From NCBI RefSeq assembly GCF_900086715.1, contig NZ_FLKH01000011.1, forward strand, positions 1-64,000: a DNA stretch of 64,000 bases. The letters run 5' to 3'. The translations under genes and the position numbers were made by a program. Under the pieces are notes generated by a model. It saw only the letters and a program-made list of their open reading frames with translations. It had not been told where the DNA came from and did no database searches. Below are positions 20,898 to 30,677 of this stretch, in pieces (position 1 is the stretch's first letter; every line of letters starts with the position of its first letter). Origin of the DNA: Gracilibacillus timonensis. GTDB lineage: Bacteria; Bacillota; Bacilli; Bacillales; Amphibacillaceae.

Positions 20898-22268
20898 TTG
20901 GCCAAACGCAAAACCAAATTTGTATGTCAATCCTGTGGGTATGAGACGCCAAAATGGATGGGGAAATGCCCAGGTTGTCAACAATGGAATACACTAGTAG
21001 AAGAGGTAGAAGCAACTAAACACGCAAGAGGAAACTGGACAAGGGATCAAACAACGGCACAAAAGCCGCAGAAACTGGCCAATATTCAATTGCAAGAGGA
21101 ACCACGTGTCAAGACACAAATGCAAGAACTAAATCGCGTGCTCGGTGGCGGTGTCGTGCCTGGATCATTAGTTCTGATTGGCGGTGATCCGGGGATAGGA
21201 AAGTCAACCTTGTTACTCCAAGTCTCACAGCAATTAGCGGCAGAAAAGGTCGATGTCTTATATATTTCTGGAGAAGAATCCATTAAACAGACGAAGCTCA
21301 GGGCAGATCGTCTGGGAGTTGTCTCTGATAGCTTGTATGTATTATCTGAAACGAATATGCTGGATATTGCCAACCAAATCGATCAGCTTGATCCTGGTTT
21401 TGTGGTAATTGACTCGATTCAGACGGTTTTTAAAGAAGAGGTAACCAGTGCACCAGGCAGTGTTTCACAGGTGCGTGAATGTACAAGTGAACTATTGCGC
21501 ATTGCCAAACAGAAGCATATCCCAATTTTTATCGTCGGGCATGTGACCAAAGAAGGATCGATTGCTGGGCCTAGGTTATTAGAGCACATGGTGGATGCCG
21601 TCTTGTACTTTGAAGGGGAGCGGCACCATACCTTCCGAATTGTACGAGGAGTCAAAAACCGCTTTGGCAGTACAAATGAAATGGGCATATTTGAAATGAA
21701 GGAAAAAGGTCTGGTTGAAGTATTAAATCCATCAGAAGTCTTTTTGGAAGAACGATCAAGAGGCGTAGCAGGAGCGACAGTGGTTGCCTCCATGGAGGGA
21801 ACAAGGCCAGTATTGGTAGAGATACAATCTTTGATATCGCCAACTAGTTTTGGTAATCCCCGGAGAATGGCAACAGGTATTGACCATAACCGTGTACCGC
21901 TTCTCATGGCTGTATTAGAGAAAAGGGTCGGACTCATGCTTCAGAATCAAGATGCCTATGTTAAGGTGGCTGGCGGCGTCAAATTGGATGAGCCTGCTAT
22001 TGATTTAGCAGTTGCCATTAGTATTGCCTCCAGCTTTCGCGATAAGCCGCCGCAAATGGATGACGTATTAGTCGGAGAAGTTGGCTTAACCGGTGAAGTA
22101 CGGCGTGTCTCTCGTATTGAACAACGAATACAGGAAGCGGCAAAACTAGGCTTTAAACGAGCGATCATTCCTGCCAAGAATATGGAGGGATGGACACCTC
22201 CTAATCAAATAGAACTAATTGGTGTACGATCAGTGCAAGAGGCGATCCAAGCGACACTAGGCAATTAA
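20898..22268 (+). CDS. radA: DNA repair protein RadA
   Basis: 456 residues, standard length. N-terminal zinc finger with C10, C13, C24 and C27; RecA-like ATPase with Walker [11 protein letters not shown] near 95-104; the RadA signature KNRFGSTNE near 252-260; C-terminal Lon-protease-like domain. RadA promotes branch migration at recombination intermediates. The start is TTG; AAAGGGG lies 8 bases upstream and no ATG gives a better match to the family N-terminus [11 protein letters not shown]. In B. subtilis disA follows directly; here it does not. Confidence 0.96.
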   Translation: MAKRKTKFVCQSCGYETPKWMGKCPGCQQWNTLVEEVEATKHARGNWTRDQTTAQKPQKLANIQLQEEPRVKTQMQELNRVLGGGVVPGSLVLIGGDPGIGKSTLLLQVSQQLAAEKVDVLYISGEESIKQTKLRADRLGVVSDSLYVLSETNMLDIANQIDQLDPGFVVIDSIQTVFKEEVTSAPGSVSQVRECTSELLRIAKQKHIPIFIVGHVTKEGSIAGPRLLEHMVDAVLYFEGERHHTFRIVRGVKNRFGSTNEMGIFEMKEKGLVEVLNPSEVFLEERSRGVAGATVVASMEGTRPVLVEIQSLISPTSFGNPRRMATGIDHNRVPLLMAVLEKRVGLMLQNQDAYVKVAGGVKLDEPAIDLAVAISIASSFRDKPPQMDDVLVGEVGLTGEVRRVSRIEQRIQEAAKLGFKRAIIPAKNMEGWTPPNQIELIGVRSVQEAIQATLGN

Positions 22269-22359
22269 AGATTTGATTTTTGAAAATGAAAGATTAAAAA
22301 AGAAAAAAAAGGGAATAACAAGGACAATAAGTCTCTCTTTTTTTACCGTAATAAGGTGA

Positions 22360-22385
22360 TTAGCGGGGGTGTCTCTCTCCGCTAA
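22360..22385 (+). other. hairpin in the radA-yacL gap
   Basis: TTAGCGG / CCGCTAA, 7 base pairs, in the 190-base gap where disA would be expected. An A-rich then T-rich stretch around 22305-22345 may act as a weak radA terminator. No fragment of disA is visible. Confidence 0.5.
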
Positions 22386-22464
22386 CGGCACACTTTTTAA
22401 TCATACACTAGAAAGAATGTTTAAAAATAAGCTAGATGGAGAGAATACTATATAGGAGGTGACG

Positions 22465-23571
22465 ATGGTGCTAAAACGATTTGTACAAATTTTCTTTATT
22501 ATTGCAGGTGGAACAGCAGGATATCTCTATATACCACGCCTGTTGGAACTACTTGGTTTTGCTGAGGGAACATGGATTATGTCTGGATACGTAGCACCTT
22601 ATGTTGGATTAGTTGTAGGGGCAATTATCTTATTTATTCTATCTTTATGGTTTGCAGACTACTTTATCCGTTTCTTTGGATGGATTGAAGAGACTTTGAT
22701 GAAGGCTCCAGTAGCTGATTTGTTATTTGGCAGTCTGGGGATTATTATCGGTTTAATTATTGCTTATTTCGTTATTACACCGATTCAGATGATTGAAATA
22801 AGAGTAATTTCACAGGTTTTACCTCTGTTTATCAGCTTATTGTTTGCCTACTTTGGTTTTCAAGTCGGATTCAAGCGGCGGGATGAATTCTTGAATTTGT
22901 TTACTCTTCCGAAAAAAGAGAAGAAGAAAACAACCGTGTCAGAGGACATCAAACAGGATACACCAAAGCCTAAAATCCTCGATACAAGTGTGATTATCGA
23001 TGGTCGGATTGCGGATATTTGTCAAACCAGCTTCCTAGAAGGAACGATCATTATCCCGCAATTTGTTCTAGAGGAGTTGCAGCACATTGCCGATTCCTCA
23101 GATGCTTTAAAACGCAATCGCGGTCGTAGAGGATTAGATATTCTTAATCGAATCCAAAAAGATTTACCGATCAAGGTCGAGATTTACGAAGGTGATTTCG
23201 AGGAAATTAGTGAAGTGGACAGTAAATTGGTAAAACTGGCCAAGGTGATGGATGGTATCGTCGTAACTAATGACTTTAATCTAAATAAGGTCTGTGAATT
23301 CCAGAATGTTCCTGTGCTGAATATCAATGATTTGGCTAATGCCGTTAAGCCAATCGTGTTACCTGGCGAGGAATTGATGGTACAGGTTATTAAAGATGGT
23401 AAAGAACAGAATCAAGGCGTGGCCTATCTGGATGATGGCACTATGATTGTCGTAGAGGAAGGAAAAGCCTATATTGGTCAGAATATTGGTGTCATTATCA
23501 CGAGTGTTTTACAGACTTCTGCCGGCAGAATGATCTTTGCAAAACCAAAATTGCTTGAAAAAGCACTGTAA
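22465..23571 (+). CDS. yacL: PIN/TRAM-domain membrane protein YacL
   Basis: 368 residues. Four membrane helices fill the first 140 residues. A PIN-like nuclease domain follows (ILDTSVIIDGRIADI near residue 171, with later acidic residues in MDGIVVTNDFNLN), then a TRAM RNA-binding domain at the C-terminus (GKEQNQGVAYLDDGTMIVVE). Function is unknown; an RNA-related nuclease at the membrane is inferred. TAGGAGG is 5 bases before ATG 22465 and 8 before GTG 22468; the second start would give MLKRFVQ, nearer to the B. subtilis start, so the exact start is open. Confidence 0.88.
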   Translation: MVLKRFVQIFFIIAGGTAGYLYIPRLLELLGFAEGTWIMSGYVAPYVGLVVGAIILFILSLWFADYFIRFFGWIEETLMKAPVADLLFGSLGIIIGLIIAYFVITPIQMIEIRVISQVLPLFISLLFAYFGFQVGFKRRDEFLNLFTLPKKEKKKTTVSEDIKQDTPKPKILDTSVIIDGRIADICQTSFLEGTIIIPQFVLEELQHIADSSDALKRNRGRRGLDILNRIQKDLPIKVEIYEGDFEEISEVDSKLVKLAKVMDGIVVTNDFNLNKVCEFQNVPVLNINDLANAVKPIVLPGEELMVQVIKDGKEQNQGVAYLDDGTMIVVEEGKAYIGQNIGVIITSVLQTSAGRMIFAKPKLLEKAL

Positions 23572-23595
23572 AAAAGGTATAACTTATACAGGATA

Positions 23596-23635
23596 GACTA
23601 AAAAAAGTGATAACATCTGTTATCACTTTTTAGTC
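23596..23635 (+). terminator. strong hairpin with T-runs on both strands
   Basis: GACTA-A6-GTGATAAC / GTTATCAC-T5-AGTC with a 4-base ATCT loop. The inner GTGATAAC stem is followed by T5 on the top strand and, seen from the other strand, by T7. It ends yacL transcription and lies 28 bases before ispD. Confidence 0.8.
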
Positions 23636-23663
23636 TGAATTAGCATTAGATAGGGGTGGCCGC

Positions 23664-24359
23664 ATGGTTGAATATCATGTGATTGTACTAGCGGCAGGAC
23701 AAGGAAAACGTATGAAGGCAGGCAGAAACAAGCAGTTTATCGAATTATTAAACAAGCCTTTAATCGCACATACATTAGCGAAATTTATTCAAGATGACTG
23801 GTGTCAAAAGGTGTATCTAGTGATTAACCCGACCGAACAGCAGATCATGGAGGAACTTATTGCCGATTATCACTGGCAGGACAAGGTGCAATTGGTACAC
23901 GGCGGCAAGGAACGGCAAGAAAGTGGGTATGCTGGCTTGCTGGCTATCGATGCATCTGCGCATGACCAAGTGGTCATGATCCATGACGGGGCTCGTCCCT
24001 TTGTTGTGATAGAGCAATTGCATGAACTGGCAATGGCAGCAAAGGAGAAACAGGCTGCATTATTAGCTGTACCGGTAACCGATACCATTAAACAAAAAAA
24101 TGGAGAGAAGATAGAGACATTGGATCGATCGGTTTTATGGGCGGCGCAAACCCCACAGGCTTTCGATTACCAATTAATTAGACAAGCACATGAACATGCC
24201 CTGGCCCAACAATTTTTGGGAACAGATGATGTGTCGTTGGTGGAGGCCTTAGATAAACCCGTTGACATTGTGCAGGGTTCTTATCAAAACGTGAAATTGA
24301 CAACCCCGGAAGATATCGTACGGGCAGAAATGATCTTAAATCAACAGGAGGACGGATAA
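23664..24359 (+). CDS. ispD: 2-C-methyl-D-erythritol 4-phosphate cytidylyltransferase
   Basis: 231 residues. It joins CTP and MEP in the non-mevalonate isoprenoid pathway. The N-terminal nucleotide-binding motif [18 protein letters not shown], the HDGARPF motif near residue 105 and VPVTDTIK near 135 are all present, as is KLTTPEDI near the end. AGGGGTGG precedes the ATG. The stop overlaps the ispF start by one base, so the two are translated together. Confidence 0.96.
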   Translation: MVEYHVIVLAAGQGKRMKAGRNKQFIELLNKPLIAHTLAKFIQDDWCQKVYLVINPTEQQIMEELIADYHWQDKVQLVHGGKERQESGYAGLLAIDASAHDQVVMIHDGARPFVVIEQLHELAMAAKEKQAALLAVPVTDTIKQKNGEKIETLDRSVLWAAQTPQAFDYQLIRQAHEHALAQQFLGTDDVSLVEALDKPVDIVQGSYQNVKLTTPEDIVRAEMILNQQEDG

Positions 24360-24850
24360 TGTTTCGGATTGGACAAGGCTTTGATGTACATCAACTAGTA
24401 GAAGGAAGACCGTGTATCGTTGGCGGGATAGAGATTCCCTATGATTATGGTTTATTAGGACACTCGGATGCAGATGTGTTGTTACATACGATTGCGGACG
24501 CTTGTTTAGGAGCGATTGGAGAAGGGGATATTGGCAAACACTTTCCGGATGACGATGTAGCCTATAAAGATGCAGACTCCCAGCAGTTACTGCAGGAAGT
24601 ATGGCAGCTGGTAAAAAGGAAAGGCTATACCTTAGGAAACTTGGACTGCACCGTGATTGCCCAAGCGCCCAAAATGGCTCCTTATATGGAGTCAATACGT
24701 GCTAATATTGCCAAGCTATTAGAGGGAGATGTTTCGCAAATCAATGTCAAGGCAACAACAACCGAACAGCTAGGGTTTACCGGGAGAAAAGAGGGAATGG
24801 CAGCTCAGGCAGTTGTATTATTACAAGCAGCTAAACATGAATTGGACTAA
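24359..24850 (+). CDS. ispF: 2-C-methyl-D-erythritol 2,4-cyclodiphosphate synthase
   Basis: 163 residues, the usual size. Metal ligands are in GFDVHQL (D8, H10) and the later [14 protein letters not shown]; the GKHFPD loop and [16 protein letters not shown] close the active site. It carries out the cyclisation step after IspD and IspE in isoprenoid synthesis. GGAGG lies in the end of ispD. Confidence 0.96.
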   Translation: MFRIGQGFDVHQLVEGRPCIVGGIEIPYDYGLLGHSDADVLLHTIADACLGAIGEGDIGKHFPDDDVAYKDADSQQLLQEVWQLVKRKGYTLGNLDCTVIAQAPKMAPYMESIRANIAKLLEGDVSQINVKATTTEQLGFTGRKEGMAAQAVVLLQAAKHELD

Positions 24851-24999
24851 CCCGGTAACCGGATTGCTAGGGATCGTCAGACGTTTCGGATCATGAACCA
24901 AACGCACTTCTAAGATAAAAAATGATAACAATTTATCAAAGATAGTGATAAAATAGAAAATAACAGACTGTAAAATGATAGATGGAGGGACAATGGATA

Positions 25000-26466
25000 A
25001 TGGGAAATGAAGTACGTGTGCGATATGCACCAAGCCCGACCGGACATTTGCATATTGGAAACGCAAGAACAGCACTATTTAATTATTTATATACGAAACA
25101 CTTAGGTGGTAAATTTATTATTCGTACGGAAGATACGGATGATAAACGAAACGTAGCAGGTGGCGAAGAAAGCCAGTTGTATTACTTAAAATGGCTCGGT
25201 TTGGAATGGGACGAAGGTGCGGATATCGGCGGAGACTATGGCCCTTATCGTCAGACAGAACGTTTGGATCTTTATCAGGAGTATGTAGAGGATTTGCTGG
25301 AACGTGGTCTTGCCTATAAGTGCTACATGACTGAAGAAGAACTGGAAGCAGAGCGGGAAGAGCAACGGGCAAATGGACAAGTACCAAAGTATTCCGGGGC
25401 GCATCGTGATTTGACACAAGCGCAAATCGATCAGTTCGAGGCAGAAGGGAGACAACCCAGTATTCGATTCCGCGTGCCGGAAGGGAAGACATATACCTTC
25501 CGTGATATCGTCCGGGGTAATATCACGTTCGAATCCAGTGATTTTGGTGATTGGGTGATGGTAAAGAAGAATGGTATGCCGACATACAATTTTGCCGTGG
25601 CAATTGATGACCACTTGATGAAGATTAGCCACGTATTACGCGGAGAAGAGCATATTTCCAATACTCCGAAACAAATGATGGTGTTTGAGGCGTTCGGTTG
25701 GGAATCACCAATCTATGGCCATATGACACTGATTTTGAATGAAAATCGTAAGAAACTGAGTAAACGCGATGAACATATTTTGCAGTTTATTGAACAATAC
25801 AAGAATCTCGGTTATTTACCAGAGGCGTTGTTTAACTTTATTACCTTGTTAGGTTGGTCTCCGGTTGGGGAGGATGAATTATTTACGCAAGAGGAATTTA
25901 TCCAAATGTTTGACCCAGAACGCCTGTCTACTTCCCCAGCTGTGTTTGATCCGGCGAAGCTCAAATGGATGAACAACCAGTACATCAAACAACTGTCCTT
26001 GGACGAGGTAGTGGCGCTAAGCTTGCCTCACCTGGTCGCAGCAGGTAAACTGCCGGAGGATATGACGGAAGCGCAGCGTGATTGGGCGATCGAACTGATT
26101 GGTCTGTATCATGAGCAATTATCTTTTGGTGCCGAAATTGTGGAGTTAACGGAACTTTTCTTTAAAACAGAAATAGACTATAATGAAGAAGCAATGACAG
26201 TCTTGAAAGAGGAACAAGTACCAGAAGTGTTGACTGGTTTTCTGGAGCAATTTGACGCGATCGAAGAATTATCTCCAGAGGCGATTAAAGCAAGTATCAA
26301 AGCAACTCAAAAACAAACCAAGCAAAAAGGAAAAAAATTATTTATGCCTATCCGTGTGGCGACAACCGGCCAAGTTCATGGTCCTGAGTTACCTAATGCC
26401 ATTGATTTATTAGGGCCAGATACGGTAAAAGCAAGGTTGAAAAACGCCTTGGCATTCATTCAATAA
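25000..26466 (+). CDS. gltX: glutamyl-tRNA synthetase
   Basis: 488 residues. Class I synthetase with HIGN for the HIGH motif ([20 protein letters not shown]) and KLSKR for KMSKS. In Bacillaceae this enzyme also charges tRNA-Gln with Glu for later amidation by GatCAB. The open frame begins at 24982, but that ATG lies in the ribosome binding site (ATGGAGGG); ATG 25000 is about 10 bases after GGAGGG and gives [11 protein letters not shown] like its relatives. The 150 bases upstream are AT-rich with no clear promoter. Confidence 0.95.
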   Translation: MGNEVRVRYAPSPTGHLHIGNARTALFNYLYTKHLGGKFIIRTEDTDDKRNVAGGEESQLYYLKWLGLEWDEGADIGGDYGPYRQTERLDLYQEYVEDLLERGLAYKCYMTEEELEAEREEQRANGQVPKYSGAHRDLTQAQIDQFEAEGRQPSIRFRVPEGKTYTFRDIVRGNITFESSDFGDWVMVKKNGMPTYNFAVAIDDHLMKISHVLRGEEHISNTPKQMMVFEAFGWESPIYGHMTLILNENRKKLSKRDEHILQFIEQYKNLGYLPEALFNFITLLGWSPVGEDELFTQEEFIQMFDPERLSTSPAVFDPAKLKWMNNQYIKQLSLDEVVALSLPHLVAAGKLPEDMTEAQRDWAIELIGLYHEQLSFGAEIVELTELFFKTEIDYNEEAMTVLKEEQVPEVLTGFLEQFDAIEELSPEAIKASIKATQKQTKQKGKKLFMPIRVATTGQVHGPELPNAIDLLGPDTVKARLKNALAFIQ

Positions 26467-26472
26467 TTTAAC

Positions 26473-26717
26473 GTAGACGAGGAAAAGTAGAAGGTATACC
26501 TGCTTATGACAGAGAAAACCATCATCGGCTGAAAATGGTTAAGGCAGCTGCCTTTGAAATGCACCTCCGAGTTTTTCTTCTGAATACAGAGTGTAGGAAG
26601 AAACGGCTAACCATCGTTATTAGGTGAAAGTGAAGGATGATTCTGTCCTTAAACAGAGTGGAACCGCGCGCAAGGCGTCTCTGAGTGTAACAGCTTAGAG
26701 GCGTCTTTTGTGTTTTT
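26473..26717 (+). ncRNA. T-box riboswitch, cysteine type
   Basis: Leader of cysE-cysS. The T-box sequence AGAGTGGAACCGCGCG is at 26655-26670 and is followed by a 14-base-pair terminator stem (26672-26685 with 26694-26707) and T-rich tail. Stem I contains the AGTAGA S-turn motif near 26486 and, on its 3' side, GAAATGCACC with TGC (Cys) at 26560-26562 as the specifier. Uncharged tRNA-Cys should favour the antiterminator and switch on cysteine synthesis and tRNA charging. The codon fits the downstream genes. Confidence 0.93.
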
Positions 26718-26790
26718 AGCCGCACTTGAGCAGCAAGACTTGGCATGCTATACACAAATAAAGCAAGGCCTGTTGATGGATAACGAGACT

Positions 26791-26833
26791 TATCAGAGTG
26801 TTAGCGTCGAGGAAGGAGGCTGACACTCTGATA
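26791..26833 (+). promoter_or_regulatory. second hairpin between T-box and cysE
   Basis: TATCAGAGTGTTAGC / GCTGACACTCTGATA, 15 base pairs with one G-U. The 13-base loop holds GAGGAAGGAG, a ribosome-binding-site-like run, just before the true site AAAAAGGAGGGGG. No T-run follows, so it is more likely a stability or translation element than a terminator. Confidence 0.6.
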
Positions 26834-26852
26834 AAAAGGAGGGGGAGCAGAG

Positions 26853-27515
26853 ATGGGGTTTTTAAAGTTGTTAAAACAAGATATGGATGTAGTATTTGAT
26901 CAAGACCCAGCGGCACGCACCTATATCGAGGTTTGTTTGACTTATTCTGGGTTGCATGCCATCTGGGCGCATCGAGTAGCGCACGCCTTTTATCGCAAGA
27001 AATTCTTTTTTATCGCACGAGTAATTTCTCAAATCAGTCGTTTTTTTACCGGGATTGAAATCCACCCTGGAGCCATCATTGGCCGTCGTTTTTTTATTGA
27101 TCATGGTATGGGGGTGGTCATTGGTGAAACATGTGAGATTGGAGATAATGTCACGATATTTCAAGGGGTGACCTTAGGCGGAACTGGTAAGGAGAAAGGA
27201 AAGCGGCATCCAACGATCCATGACAATGCACTCGTTGCCACTGGTGCAAAGGTGTTAGGGTCGATTACGATTGGTACCAGTTCCAAAATCGGTGCTGGAT
27301 CGGTAGTGCTGGAGGATGTGCCTGACCATTCCACTGTCGTAGGTATACCAGGAAAGGTAGTCGTCCAGAATGGGGAGAAAGTGCGTAAAGACTTAGATCA
27401 TCATAAGCTCCCTGATCCGATTAGTGAAGTCATGAAAGAAATGAGACAGGAAATCAGCCAGCTGCAATCAGAGGTAGCAGCATTGAAAAAAGGAGAGAAA
27501 AATAATGACGATTAA
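26853..27515 (+). CDS. cysE: serine O-acetyltransferase
   Basis: 220 residues. It makes O-acetylserine, the precursor for cysteine. The N-terminal helical domain is short, and the left-handed beta-helix shows hexapeptide repeats ([40 protein letters not shown]) with catalytic histidines and the acetyl-CoA loop. A strong AGGAGGGGG precedes the ATG. Its last 11 bases overlap cysS, so the two are coupled; both are under the cysteine T-box. Confidence 0.96.
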   Translation: MGFLKLLKQDMDVVFDQDPAARTYIEVCLTYSGLHAIWAHRVAHAFYRKKFFFIARVISQISRFFTGIEIHPGAIIGRRFFIDHGMGVVIGETCEIGDNVTIFQGVTLGGTGKEKGKRHPTIHDNALVATGAKVLGSITIGTSSKIGAGSVVLEDVPDHSTVVGIPGKVVVQNGEKVRKDLDHHKLPDPISEVMKEMRQEISQLQSEVAALKKGEKNNDD

Positions 27516-28908
27516 TTTATATAACACACTGACTCGTCAAAAAGAGGTATTTCAGCCGATAGAGCCAAATCGTGTCAAGATGTATGTCTGCGGACCAACC
27601 GTATATAATTATATTCATATCGGCAATGCCCGTCCGGCGATTGTATTCGACACCGTTCGGCGATATTTTGAATATAAGGGATATCATGTCGATTACGTGC
27701 TTAATTTTACCGATGTGGATGATAAATTAATCCGTGCGGCCAAAGAGTTAGATGAAGAAGTACCGGTTATTGCGGAACGTTTTATTCAGGCTTACAAGGA
27801 AGATGTAGGGGCACTTGGAGTAAAGGAGGCAGCTATTCACCCGCGGGTGACCGAATCAATGGCTGATATTATTGAATTTATTGCTGCTTTGGTTGATAAG
27901 GGGCATGCTTACGCATCGGATGGAGATGTTTATTTTAAAACCCGTTCATTCGAAGGGTACGGAAAACTATCCCATCAATCAATTGACGAATTGAAGTCTG
28001 GGGCACGTATTCAGGTTGGTGAGAAAAAGGAAGATCCGTTAGACTTTGCCTTGTGGAAGCAGGCAAAAGAAGGGGAGATTGCTTGGGATTCTCCTTGGGG
28101 AAAAGGTCGTCCCGGTTGGCATATTGAATGCTCGGCAATGGCCAAGAAATATCTCGGCGATACGATTGATATTCATGCAGGCGGGCAGGACTTAACTTTT
28201 CCTCACCATGAGAATGAGATTGCTCAATCCGAGGCATGCAATCACGCTACGTTTGCAAATTATTGGATGCACAACGGTTATATCAATATCGATAATGAAA
28301 AAATGTCCAAATCTTTGGGGAATTTCGTATTGGCACATGATCTGATTCAGAAGCATGATCCGAAGGTAATACGCTTTTTTATGTTGAGCGTGCACTATCG
28401 TAATCCGATCAATTTTAGTGATACCTTGTTAGCCAGTGCCAAGAACAGCTATGAACGAATTGAAAATGCCTTGGCCAATTTACATCATCGTAAACAGACG
28501 AGTATGAATTTAACGGACGACACGCAAGTATGGCAGGATAAAATCCAACGCTTCAAACAGCAATTTGAACAAGAGATGGATGATGATTTTAATACCGCTA
28601 ATGCCATTTCAGTTATCTTTGACCTCGTTAAGGAAGCCAACGTGTACTTACAGTCTTATCAAACAGATGAAGTGGTGCTAGATGGCTTTTCCGAAACCTT
28701 AAACAGCTTTTTGGAGGTGCTTGGTATCCCGCAAAAAACAACAGGAGATGAATTATTGGATGAAGAAGTGGAGGCATTGATTGAACAGCGTGTCGAGGCA
28801 AGAAAAAATAAAGACTTCCAGCGAGCTGATCAAATTAGAGATGAATTAACTGATCGTTATATTATACTAGAAGATACACCTCAAGGTACAAGGTGGAAAC
28901 GAGGATAA
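27505..28908 (+). CDS. cysS: cysteinyl-tRNA synthetase
   Basis: 467 residues. Class I synthetase with zinc-binding [19 protein letters not shown] (HIGH motif included), WHIECSAMA and [10 protein letters not shown] zinc ligands, and [10 protein letters not shown]-terminal DALR and anticodon domain present. The start lies inside cysE. It shares T-box control with cysE, so low charged tRNA-Cys raises both cysteine supply and charging. Confidence 0.97.
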   Translation: MTINLYNTLTRQKEVFQPIEPNRVKMYVCGPTVYNYIHIGNARPAIVFDTVRRYFEYKGYHVDYVLNFTDVDDKLIRAAKELDEEVPVIAERFIQAYKEDVGALGVKEAAIHPRVTESMADIIEFIAALVDKGHAYASDGDVYFKTRSFEGYGKLSHQSIDELKSGARIQVGEKKEDPLDFALWKQAKEGEIAWDSPWGKGRPGWHIECSAMAKKYLGDTIDIHAGGQDLTFPHHENEIAQSEACNHATFANYWMHNGYINIDNEKMSKSLGNFVLAHDLIQKHDPKVIRFFMLSVHYRNPINFSDTLLASAKNSYERIENALANLHHRKQTSMNLTDDTQVWQDKIQRFKQQFEQEMDDDFNTANAISVIFDLVKEANVYLQSYQTDEVVLDGFSETLNSFLEVLGIPQKTTGDELLDEEVEALIEQRVEARKNKDFQRADQIRDELTDRYIILEDTPQGTRWKRG

Positions 28909-28909
28909 C

Positions 28910-29317
28910 ATGGAAAAACAAAATCCAAGAGAAATGAAAAGTCTGGCCTTGGCGTATATGGGCGACGCCATTTATGAAAAATATATTCGTGAGTATTTAC
29001 TGAGGAGCGGCGTGGTAAAACTACAGCAACTGCATCAATATGCAACCAGCTTTGTCCGCGCCACCGCTCAGGCAAGTGTCATCCATTTCTGGATGGAGCA
29101 GGGCACACTAACCGAGCAAGAGTTAGCGATTGTCAAAAGGGGACGAAATGCCAAATCAGGCTCTGTCCCTAAGAATACTGGGGTGCAGGACTACCGTTAC
29201 AGTACGGCATTTGAAGCCTTGCTCGGCTTCTTATATCTGGATCATCAAATAGATCGACTAGAGACGTTAGTACAGGAAGCCATCGAGTGGACAGAGAAAG
29301 GAGATGAACACCAATGA
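28910..29317 (+). CDS. mrnC: Mini-ribonuclease III
   Basis: 135 residues. Contains only the RNase III catalytic domain with no double-strand RNA-binding domain. Catalytic motif LAYMGDAIYEKYIREYLL (Asp24 region) and late EALLGFLYL match Mini-III. In B. subtilis it cuts the double-stranded stalk flanking 23S rRNA to make mature ends; such a stalk is visible around the 23S gene of this window. It follows cysS by one base and overlaps rlmB by 4 bases. Confidence 0.94.
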   Translation: MEKQNPREMKSLALAYMGDAIYEKYIREYLLRSGVVKLQQLHQYATSFVRATAQASVIHFWMEQGTLTEQELAIVKRGRNAKSGSVPKNTGVQDYRYSTAFEALLGFLYLDHQIDRLETLVQEAIEWTEKGDEHQ

Positions 29318-30060
29318 ATGACGATTGGATCATGGGAAGGAATACAGTGATAGAGGCACTTGAATCCAAGCGGCCCATCCAGAAATTATATATCGCAGAA
29401 CAACTAAATCCATCCTTTGCAAAAAAAGTGCAAGGTCTGGCCAAAGCAAAGAATGTGCCTATTCAGCATGTGCCAAAGAAAAAACTTGATCAGTTGGTCT
29501 CTGGCAATCATCAAGGAGTAGCGGCACAAGTGGCGGCATACACCTATGCTAACATTGATGAGTTATTTGCTGCGGCTGAAAAAAGATCAGAAGCTCCCTT
29601 TTTTCTGATATTGGATGAGATAGAAGACCCTCATAATCTCGGCTCGATATTACGAAGTGCAGATGCCACAGGTGTGCATGGTGTTATTATTCCAAAAAGA
29701 CGAGCTGTCGGCTTAACCACAACGGTTGCCAAAACCTCGGTCGGAGCCATCGAGCATATCCCGGTGGCAAGGGTGACGAATATTGTTCAAGCTATCGAAG
29801 AGTTGAAATCTCGTCAGGTATGGGTAGTTGGAACGGAAGCGGACGCTTCTGAAGACTACCGCCAATTAGATGGACAGCTCCCGATCGCATTGGTTATCGG
29901 TAATGAAGGCAAAGGAATCAGCAGATTAGTGAAAGAAAATTGTGATTGGACGGTAAGCCTGCCAATGATCGGTGCGGTCTCTTCCCTCAATGCTTCTGTT
30001 GCTGCGAGTGTGTTGATGTATGAAGTATTACGAAAACGGGACGGGCAGGGTGACGCCTGA
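29314..30060 (+). CDS. rlmB: 23S rRNA 2'-O-methyltransferase (RlmB family)
   Basis: 248 residues. SPOUT-fold TrmH-family enzyme: N-terminal L30e-like substrate domain (GRNTVIEALESKRPIQKLYIAE), then the knot with DEIEDPHNLGSILRSADATG, NEGKGISRLV and SLPMIGAVSSLNASVAASVLMYE, which bind S-adenosylmethionine. By family it methylates a 23S guanosine ribose; some TrmH relatives modify tRNA, so the exact target is inferred. Overlaps mrnC and rae1 by a few bases. Confidence 0.9.
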   Translation: MNDDWIMGRNTVIEALESKRPIQKLYIAEQLNPSFAKKVQGLAKAKNVPIQHVPKKKLDQLVSGNHQGVAAQVAAYTYANIDELFAAAEKRSEAPFFLILDEIEDPHNLGSILRSADATGVHGVIIPKRRAVGLTTTVAKTSVGAIEHIPVARVTNIVQAIEELKSRQVWVVGTEADASEDYRQLDGQLPIALVIGNEGKGISRLVKENCDWTVSLPMIGAVSSLNASVAASVLMYEVLRKRDGQGDA

Positions 30061-30569
30061 TGGATGTACTATTAGTGGATGGATACAACATGATTGGAGC
30101 TTGGGAAGAATTAAAGGTGTTAAAAGACAAAGATTTGGAGCAAGCAAGACAATTATTAATCGAGAAAATGGCGGAGTATCAAGCTTATCGTCAGCGCAAG
30201 GTCATTATTGTTTTTGATGCCTATGAAGTGCGGGGGCTGGAGAATCATCAGGAACAATATAAGGTGGAGGTAATTTTTACGAAAGAAAACGAAACGGCCG
30301 ACCAATGTATTGAACGTTTGATCAAGGAATTTAAAAACGTGCGGACAAAGGTGTTTGTCGCCACCTCTGATTATACAGAGCAGCGCACGATCTTTGCACA
30401 AGGGGCGTTTCGTATGTCAGCGAGGGAATTGGATATAGAGCTGAATAATATTCAAGGGGAGATTGACGTCGATATTCGAGAGCATCAAGCACAGCAACTA
30501 AAAACAAAGATACCAATTGATCAAGAAATGTTGAAACTATTCGAAAATTGGCGACGTGGTAATAAATAA
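30060..30569 (+). CDS. rae1: ribosome-associated endoribonuclease Rae1 (YacP)
   Basis: 169 residues with an NYN/PIN-like nuclease fold: DVLLVDGYNMIGAW (first catalytic Asp), IIVFDAYEVRG, and VFVATSDYTEQRTIFAQGA with the late acidic residue. In B. subtilis Rae1 cleaves mRNAs in the ribosomal A site. The start overlaps the rlmB stop by one base. A sigma-A promoter for the next gene begins just after its stop. Confidence 0.9.
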   Translation: MDVLLVDGYNMIGAWEELKVLKDKDLEQARQLLIEKMAEYQAYRQRKVIIVFDAYEVRGLENHQEQYKVEVIFTKENETADQCIERLIKEFKNVRTKVFVATSDYTEQRTIFAQGAFRMSARELDIELNNIQGEIDVDIREHQAQQLKTKIPIDQEMLKLFENWRRGNK

Positions 30570-30580
30570 CAAATTACCAG

Positions 30581-30610
30581 TTGACGCAAGGTAAGCGCTT
30601 CCTGTATAAT
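30581..30610 (+). promoter_or_regulatory. sigH promoter (sigma-A type)
   Basis: TTGACG at 30581-30586, 18 bases, TATAAT at 30605-30610. Near-consensus. It gives sigH independent transcription after the cysE-rae1 run, as in B. subtilis, where the promoter is repressed by AbrB. No AbrB site can be called by eye. Confidence 0.85.
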
Positions 30611-30677
30611 ATGGCTAATGTAGTCTTCAATACCTAATTTTTCGGCCATAATGCCAGGAGGAGTCCTAGAAACCAAC

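Noticed and set aside
20701-20997. 98-residue open frame upstream of and into radA
   Set aside because: It is in another frame over the radA promoter and start, and is AT-rich with no conserved motif.
25118-25661. Antisense frames across gltX
   Set aside because: Three mutually overlapping minus-strand frames opposite a well conserved gene; none has a ribosome binding site or family resemblance.
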